Shown in pieces: positions 58,960 through 64,000 of a DNA stretch of 64,000 nt (position 1 is the stretch's first letter; each line of letters begins with the position of its first letter). The stretch comes from DATAVB01 sp036267955 (GTDB lineage: Bacteria; Actinomycetota; Actinomycetes; Mycobacteriales; QHCD01). The notes under the pieces are model-generated. The model had not been told where the DNA came from and searched no databases. It saw nothing but the letters and a program-made list of their open reading frames with translations. The position numbers were made by a program, and so were the translations under genes. The DNA is taken from positions 1-64,000 of the forward strand of contig DATAVB010000143.1 of the NCBI GenBank assembly GCA_036267955.1, given 5' to 3'.

Positions 58960-60456
58960 TCAGGATGTGGCGCTGTCCGTCTCTATCCATAGTGGACGAA
59001 GAGCGGCGATGGCCGCGGTGAAGCGTTCGTACGTCGCGCTGAAAGCCGCACTCCGCCGGCGATCCGGCTCGTGCGTGGCGGCGATGCGTACGGTGTTGGT
59101 GATCGCCTCGTCCAGATCGGAATACAGCCCGACGCCGAGTCCGGCCAGCACGGCCGCGCCGCGGGCGCCGGCCTCGTCGGTGTCGGGCACCTCGATCGTG
59201 CGACCCAGACCGTCGGCGAAAAGCTGCCGCCACACGCCGCTGCGCATTCCGCCGCCGGTGGCCCGTACCACCGGGGACAACTCGAAAGCCGAGCCGAGCG
59301 CGTCGATATGCAGCCGGTGATTGCAGACCACGCCCTCCATCAGGGCGCGCAACAGGTGCGCCCGGGTGTGCCAGCCCTGCAGGCCGACAAATCCGCCGGT
59401 GGCATGCGGGAGCATCGGGGATCCGTAGAGATACGGGAGAAAGAGCAGGTCGCTCGGATCGTCGAGCACCGCGGCAACCTCGTCGCCGACGAAATCGAAC
59501 GAGTCGACGCCGACCAGCCTCCGGACGAACCAGTCCAATGTGGACGCTGACGCGGGCGAGGTCGACATGTTCAGCAGCTGCCCGGGTTGCAGGAAGGCCC
59601 GGGCCTGCCAGCGGTAGTCGGTGTGCAGGTCGGTCGACACGACCTGGTTGATGCTGAACGTGCCGGCCACAATGGACAGTGCGCCGGGATGGACCGCGCC
59701 GAGACCGACCGCGGCCGCGTCGACGTCATGCGAGCCACAGATCACCGGCGTCCCCGCGCTAAGGCCGGTCAGCTCAGCCGCGGCGGCCGTCACCGCGCCC
59801 ACCACCTCGGTCGACCCGTGGATCGGCGGCCGCTTGTCGGCGACCTGCCGCAGGTCGAAGAGGTCCAGCACGCCGTCGTCGTACTCTGCCCGGCCGGCGA
59901 CCGCGCTGCGCACGCTGGTGAACGACGCGCTCGCCTCGGTTGGGTCGGTGCCGATCTCCCCGGTGAGCTGCAGCCGCAGCCAGTCCTTGCAGAAGAGCAA
60001 CCAGCGGGTGCGTTCGAGCGCGGCCGGCTCGTGTTTGGCGAGCCAGGCCAGCACGGCCACCGGCGACGCGGCGAACGGCTGCTGCCCGATCAGTGGCAGC
60101 GCCGCGGCGTGCACCCCGGACGCCTGCCACCCGTCCAGCACCGACTCGGCCCGGGTGTCCGAGGCCAGCACCGCCGGTCGTACCGGCCGCAGCGCCGCGT
60201 CGACCAGGTACATCCCGTCGTTGTGCCCGGCCAGCCCGACGCCGACGATGCGGGCCGGATCGACGCCGGCCACCGCCTGCCGGATCGCCTCGGTGCAGGC
60301 GGTCCAGGCGGAGTCCATGTCGCGCTCGACCCAGCGCGGCTGCGGCGTCGAGGCCTGCGATCCGGCCGATCCGGCGGCCACCTCGTGCCCGGCCAGGTCG
60401 AAGAGCACGGCCTTGGTCACCGTGCCACCGGAGTCGATGCCCAGCAGGTACTCCAT
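58960..60456 (-). CDS. FGGY-family carbohydrate kinase
   Basis: 498 residues from ATG 60456 with GAGGGG upstream. N-terminal sugar-binding half: YLLGIDSGGTVTKAVLFDLAG and GLAGHNDGMYLVDAALRPVRPAVLASDTRA; C-terminal ATPase half: VICGSHDVDAAAVGLGAVHPG, ATGGGMRSGVWRQLFADGLG. FGGY kinases phosphorylate xylulose, ribulose, glycerol or polyols. It sits behind a 2-hydroxyacid dehydrogenase and an ABC importer, so the operon probably imports and phosphorylates a sugar or sugar acid. Exact sugar not determined. Confidence 0.9.
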   Translation of the reverse strand: MEYLLGIDSGGTVTKAVLFDLAGHEVAAGSAGSQASTPQPRWVERDMDSAWTACTEAIRQAVAGVDPARIVGVGLAGHNDGMYLVDAALRPVRPAVLASDTRAESVLDGWQASGVHAAALPLIGQQPFAASPVAVLAWLAKHEPAALERTRWLLFCKDWLRLQLTGEIGTDPTEASASFTSVRSAVAGRAEYDDGVLDLFDLRQVADKRPPIHGSTEVVGAVTAAAAELTGLSAGTPVICGSHDVDAAAVGLGAVHPGALSIVAGTFSINQVVSTDLHTDYRWQARAFLQPGQLLNMSTSPASASTLDWFVRRLVGVDSFDFVGDEVAAVLDDPSDLLFLPYLYGSPMLPHATGGFVGLQGWHTRAHLLRALMEGVVCNHRLHIDALGSAFELSPVVRATGGGMRSGVWRQLFADGLGRTIEVPDTDEAGARGAAVLAGLGVGLYSDLDEAITNTVRIAATHEPDRRRSAAFSATYERFTAAIAALRPLWIETDSATS

Positions 60457-60494
60457 CAACGACCCCTCATGTCCGCTCGGCCGACTCATTCCCC

Positions 60495-60558
60495 CGCCGA
60501 TCTTGACGATAAAGCCCCGCATACCGGACATCGGGGGGCGATAACTTCAAGATCGGCG
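60495..60558. repeat. Intergenic palindrome, family C (single copy)
   Basis: CGCCGATCTTGA (60495-60506) and TCAAGATCGGCG (60547-60558) are perfect 12-bp inverse repeats around a 40-base centre with an internal GCCCC/GGGGC stem. It lies in the 156-bp gap upstream of the FGGY kinase start, inside the operon. Confidence 0.8.
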
Positions 60559-60612
60559 CGGAATGGGGCGGTGCCGGGGCGCCGAAGGTCGGTTCCGGGG
60601 GAAAAGCGCGGG

Positions 60613-61659
60613 TCAGTTCCAACCGAGGGCCTCGGCGTTGACGGCGCCGGCGATCCGGCCGGTCTGCGCCAACTCCGCCACCGCCTCGGCGACCAGCCGG
60701 GCCGAGGTCCGGTTGGTCTGCTGGGTGTCGCCGCCGTAGTGCGGGGTCAGCGTCACGTTGCCCAGCGCCCGCCACGGACTGTCGGCGGCCAGTGGCTCCG
60801 CGTCGTACACATCCAGCCCGGCACCGGCGATCCGGCCCTCGGACAGCACCGCATACAGCGCGTCGTAGTCGACCAGCCGGCTGCGCGCCACGTTGATGAA
60901 GTACGCCGTGGGCTTCATCAACGCGAACAGGGTGTCGTTGATGAACCGTTCGGTCTCCGGGGTCAGCCGGGCCTGCAGCACGACGTAGTCGGACTCGCGG
61001 AACACGTCGGCCAGGTCCACCCGCTGGCCGCCGAAATCGCGCAGGTCAGACTCCTCGACGTACGGATCGGCGACCAGCAGCCGGACGTGGAAACCGGCCA
61101 GCCGCTGGGCGAGTTGCCGGCCCACCTGGCCGAAGCCGACCATCCCGACGGTGCCGTGGGCCACCTCGGTGCCGGGTGGCGAGAGCGGTTCGCGCCAGCC
61201 GCCGGACTTGATCATCGCGTCGGACCGGGCGATCCCGCGCGACTCGGACAGCATCATGCCGAGCGCCAATTCGGCCACCGCGGAAGCGTTCCGCCCGGAC
61301 ACCCCGGACACCGCGATCCCGCGTTCGGTCGCGGCGGCGAGGTCGACGTTCTCCAGTCCGGCCCGGGCCACGACCACGGCCCTGAGCCGCTTGCCCGCCT
61401 CCAGCGCCGCGGCCGGTACGGCGGCGAAGTGCATCGTCAGCACCTCGGCGTCGCCGACCGAGTCGATCACCTCGGTCGGCAACGGCGCGGCGTCGACACC
61501 GTTCCATTCCATCTGTTGCTGCACGTGGTGCTGTTCGGCCTTGGTGCCGGCCCAGTCGACCGTGCGGACCGGGCCGAAATCCTCGCCGCACACCTGCCGC
61601 AACGCCTCGACGTAGTGCTGCGCGGCAATGAAATGGTCGCCGATGACGAGCGTCTCCAC
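60613..61659 (-). CDS. D-2-hydroxyacid dehydrogenase
   Basis: 348 residues, ATG 61659. PGDH-like family: NAD-binding VGMVGFGQVGRQLAQRLAGF, the catalytic Arg in FINVARSRLVD, Glu in DVYDAEPLA and His in TPHYGGDT. It oxidises a 2-hydroxyacid, or reduces a 2-keto acid, with NAD(P). With the FGGY kinase and ABC importer next to it the substrate may be a sugar acid or keto-polyol; the true reaction is inferred. Confidence 0.9.
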   Translation of the reverse strand: METLVIGDHFIAAQHYVEALRQVCGEDFGPVRTVDWAGTKAEQHHVQQQMEWNGVDAAPLPTEVIDSVGDAEVLTMHFAAVPAAALEAGKRLRAVVVARAGLENVDLAAATERGIAVSGVSGRNASAVAELALGMMLSESRGIARSDAMIKSGGWREPLSPPGTEVAHGTVGMVGFGQVGRQLAQRLAGFHVRLLVADPYVEESDLRDFGGQRVDLADVFRESDYVVLQARLTPETERFINDTLFALMKPTAYFINVARSRLVDYDALYAVLSEGRIAGAGLDVYDAEPLAADSPWRALGNVTLTPHYGGDTQQTNRTSARLVAEAVAELAQTGRIAGAVNAEALGWN

Positions 61660-61703
61660 GAAATGCTGTCCTCTCCAGTGGCTGGCGCAATCCTACGGAC
61701 CGG

Positions 61704-62546
61704 TTACTTGATGGCGCCCATGGACAGGCCCCGGACCAGTTGCTTCTGAGCAAACCAGCCGGCGAGCAGCACCGGCAAGGTGGCGATCGTCGCGGCCGCG
61801 GCCAATTGAGCCCAGTAGAGGCCCTCACTGGTGATGAATCCCACCAGGAAGACCGGCACCGTCCCGGCACGCGTCGCGGTCAGGTTCACCGCGAAGAAGA
61901 ACTCGTTCCAGGAGAAGATGACACAGATCAACGCGGTGGCGGCGAGGCCGGGCGCGATCATCGGCAGCACCACCCGGCGCAGCGACTGCGGCAGGTTGGC
62001 GCCGTCAACGGTGGCCGCCTCCAGCACCTCGCCGGGCACCTCCAGCAGGAACGAGCGGATCATCCATACCGCGATCGGCATGTTCATCCCGGCGTAGAGG
62101 ATGCACAGCATCCAGACGTTGTCCAGGGCGCCGATCTTCTCCACCACGACGTAGATGGGCACGATGGCCGCGACCACCGGCAGCATCTTGGTGGAGATGA
62201 AGAAGAACAGCACGTCCTGCCAGCGCTTGACCGGTTTGATCGACAGCGCGTACGCGGCCGGCGTGGCCAACAGCAGTACGAGGACCGTCGAGACGACGGT
62301 CGCGATCAGCGAATTCTCCAGGTACGGCCCCACTCCACTGTGGAATACATTCCGGAACTCCTGAAGTGTCGGCGAGAAGACGATGTGCGGTGTACGGGTG
62401 TATGCGGCGCTCTCGTTCTTGAATCCGGTGAGCACCATCCACAGCACCGGGAAGAAGAAGACGATAGCCACGATCCAGGCGAGCAGAGCCAATCCAAACC
62501 GTCCGGCGCGACTGCTGCTGCTCGCGCTCTCGGCAAACCCGGCCAT
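61704..62546 (-). CDS. Carbohydrate ABC transporter permease (MalG type)
   Basis: 280 residues, ATG 62546. Six membrane helices. The cytoplasmic EAA loop reads EAATVDGANLPQSLRRVVLPMIAPGL (about 177-202). N-terminal FALLAWIVAIVFFFPVLWMVLTGF-type helix is present. Partner of the MalF-type permease directly upstream (1-nt overlap at 62546). No ATPase gene is visible in the window; the shared ATPase MsiK-type protein may be used, as in Streptomyces. Confidence 0.92.
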   Translation of the reverse strand: MAGFAESASSSSRAGRFGLALLAWIVAIVFFFPVLWMVLTGFKNESAAYTRTPHIVFSPTLQEFRNVFHSGVGPYLENSLIATVVSTVLVLLLATPAAYALSIKPVKRWQDVLFFFISTKMLPVVAAIVPIYVVVEKIGALDNVWMLCILYAGMNMPIAVWMIRSFLLEVPGEVLEAATVDGANLPQSLRRVVLPMIAPGLAATALICVIFSWNEFFFAVNLTATRAGTVPVFLVGFITSEGLYWAQLAAAATIATLPVLLAGWFAQKQLVRGLSMGAIK

Positions 62547-63478
62547 TACTTTCCCTCCTCCACATTGAGCAACGAGAAGACAACCCGTAATGCGAACGTC
62601 GCGACGATGATCGTTGCCACCACGACGACGACGCCGAGCGCGGCGGCCTGTCCGATGTCGAACCCGAGGAATGCGCGCTGATAGAGATAGAACGGGAGAT
62701 TCGTCGACGACGTGCCCGGGCCGCCCTGGGTCATCATGTAGATCGCGTCGAACGTATTGACCACATAGATCGCGCCGAGCAGTACGCCGAGCTCGATATA
62801 GCGGCGTAGATGCGGGAACGTGATCTCACGGAACAGCGCCAGCGTGCCGGCACCGTCGACCCGGCCTGCCTCCAGCACGTCGCGGGGTTGGCTCTGCAGT
62901 CCCGCCAGCACGATCAGCATCATGAACGGGGTCCATTGCCAGACCGTCTCGGCGACCACCGAGCCCATCGGGAACTTGCTGATCCAGTCGAACTGGCCGA
63001 TGCCAAAAGGTCGCAGCACGAAATTCGCCAGCCCGTACACCGGGTCGAGAATCGTCGTCTTCCAGAGCAGCGCGCCGGCGGTCGGCATGACCAGGAACGG
63101 CGTGATGAGAAGGGTTCGAACGACGCCGCGGCCGGGGAATGAGCGGTCCAGGAGCAGCGCGAGGCCGGTGCCCAGCAGCATCGCGATGATGACCGCGGAG
63201 ACGGTGAGAATAACGGTGTTGATGGCCGCGTCGCGGAATTGGCTGTCAGTGAAGACCTTGCCGTAGTTGGAGACGCCGACCCAGTGTTCGGAGCCCGGGC
63301 GCACCAGATTCCAGGACTTCAGCGAGTAGTAGATGGTGAAGATGAACGGGATCTGGGTGATCAGGACGGTGAACACCAGGGCGGGCAGCAGCGGCAGCCG
63401 CCGGGACCAGGCGCCAACCTTCTCCGGATCGCGGGTGCGCCGCCGGGCCGGCGCCGCCCGCAGCGTCACGGCGGTCAT
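62546..63478 (-). CDS. Carbohydrate ABC transporter permease (MalF type)
   Basis: 310 residues, ATG 63478. Six membrane helices with LPLLPALVFTVLITQIPFIF at the start. The EAA loop reads LEAGRVDGAGTLALFREITFPHLR. Starts by overlapping the binding-protein stop by 4 nt (63475-63478). It forms the channel with the MalG-type permease. Confidence 0.92.
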   Translation of the reverse strand: MTAVTLRAAPARRRTRDPEKVGAWSRRLPLLPALVFTVLITQIPFIFTIYYSLKSWNLVRPGSEHWVGVSNYGKVFTDSQFRDAAINTVILTVSAVIIAMLLGTGLALLLDRSFPGRGVVRTLLITPFLVMPTAGALLWKTTILDPVYGLANFVLRPFGIGQFDWISKFPMGSVVAETVWQWTPFMMLIVLAGLQSQPRDVLEAGRVDGAGTLALFREITFPHLRRYIELGVLLGAIYVVNTFDAIYMMTQGGPGTSSTNLPFYLYQRAFLGFDIGQAAALGVVVVVATIIVATFALRVVFSLLNVEEGK

Positions 63479-64000
63479 GACGTGCCCTTGGCATACGTGT
63501 CACCGACGGTCTGGGCGTATTCCTGGGACTGTTTCATGGCGCTCCTGACCGAGGTCTGCCCGGCGATGATCGCGGATATCTGTTGGCTCACCCTGGTGCC
63601 GAGGTCCTGGAATTCCGGTATGTCGACGAATTGAACCCCGGTGTACGGCACCGGCTCGGCCGTCGGATGTTGCGGATCGGCCGACTCGATCGCCTCCAGC
63701 GTCGGTTGCGCGAATGCGGTGGCGATCTTCTTGTATTGCGGCAGCTGATAGGTGGACAGCCGGCTGCCCGGCGGGACGTGCGACCAGCCGAGCTTCTGCC
63801 CGACCAGCTTCATGTAGTCCTTTGACGTCATCCAGGACATGAATTGCCAGGCGGCGTCCTTGTGTTTGCTGGTCTTGGGAATTGCCAGCGACCAGGTGTA
63901 GAGCCAGCCCGCGGACTTGGTCTTGACCACCGGCGCCTGGGCGTAGCCGACCTTGCCGGAGACCGTACTGCTCTGCGGGTCCTCCACCGAGGAGACCGCC
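63475..64000 (-). CDS. Sugar ABC transporter substrate-binding protein (C-terminal part; runs off the window)
   Basis: Only the C-terminal portion is inside the window; the frame is open to base 64000 and stops at 63475. The visible residues include AGWLYTWSLAIPKTSKHKDAAWQFMSWM, typical of type I/II cluster-B sugar-binding proteins, then QFVDIPEFQDLGTRVSQQISAIIAGQTSVRSAMKQSQ, the usual C-terminal helices. The N-terminal signal and lipobox lie outside. It should bind the substrate of the permeases. Confidence 0.9.
   Translation of the reverse strand, partial: AVSSVEDPQSSTVSGKVGYAQAPVVKTKSAGWLYTWSLAIPKTSKHKDAAWQFMSWMTSKDYMKLVGQKLGWSHVPPGSRLSTYQLPQYKKIATAFAQPTLEAIESADPQHPTAEPVPYTGVQFVDIPEFQDLGTRVSQQISAIIAGQTSVRSAMKQSQEYAQTVGDTYAKGTS

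Noticed and set aside
56900..59320. Plus-strand frame of 806 codons opposite the hydrolase, oxidoreductase and kinase genes
   Set aside because: Shadow frame crossing three well-supported genes on the other strand.

Overview
The window is high-GC actinobacterial chromosome close to the replication origin. It opens inside the 3' end of gyrA and then follows the conserved order known from Mycobacterium tuberculosis and Streptomyces: gyrA, a DUF3566 membrane protein, tRNA-Ile(GAT), the DLW-39 peptide, tRNA-Ala(TGC), a cwsA-position gene, ppiA, crgA, a pabA/trpG-type glutaminase, pknB-pknA-pbpA-rodA-pstP-fhaB-fhaA, and tRNA-Leu(CAG). GTG starts, actinobacterial families (CrgA, class E sortase, DLW-39, an F420-type oxidoreductase) and GC-rich third codon positions support Actinomycetota. 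A Micromonosporales-like host is a guess. No rRNA, CRISPR array, transposase or prophage gene is visible.

Bases 1-24400 hold the core. Into the conserved order are inserted a phosphotransferase-fold kinase, a divergent PyrH paralogue, a DHFR-fold protein, a molybdate/tungstate-type ABC importer with fused permease and ATPase (1768-7677), a rhomboid protease and a thiolase (9211-11327). The gap between the thiolase and crgA carries two perfect head-to-head DnaA-box palindromes in a duplicated 56-bp unit, plus a third box. Genes 14423-24026 form one minus-strand unit for growth and division control: two Ser/Thr kinases, a transpeptidase, a RodA-type SEDS protein, a PP2C phosphatase and two FHA proteins. 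Several junctions overlap by 4 nt.

Bases 24400-34400 are accessory. First come a phytanoyl-CoA-hydroxylase-like dioxygenase with a divergent AraC regulator and a MerR-thioredoxin pair. Then a copper-handling block follows: CtaG-like protein, PCu(A)C chaperone, YcnI, and an 837-residue protein joining a zinc-finger/membrane domain to CopC and CopD. Four proteins of this block carry Met-rich MPGM-like stretches, and the known copper ligands are intact in PCu(A)C and CopC.

Bases 34400-56600 are mixed: a small secreted protein, a MocR/YczE pair with two small genes, a polysaccharide-deacetylase-like lipoprotein, PAP2, pirin, SURF1, TrmH, LacI, an XRE regulator with an aldo/keto reductase, a second dioxygenase/AraC pair, threonine aldolase, DUF445, SppA, an ECF sigma factor with a membrane partner, a secreted crystallin-like protein and a double GNAT. 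Bases 56588-64000 are on the minus strand and end in a sugar or polyol operon: binding protein (cut by the window edge), two permeases, a 2-hydroxyacid dehydrogenase, an FGGY kinase, then a quinone-oxidoreductase-like enzyme and a serine hydrolase.

Running through the accessory part are at least two families of intergenic palindromes (three or four copies of one, two of another). They are probably a dispersed repeat of this genome and may also act as terminators.
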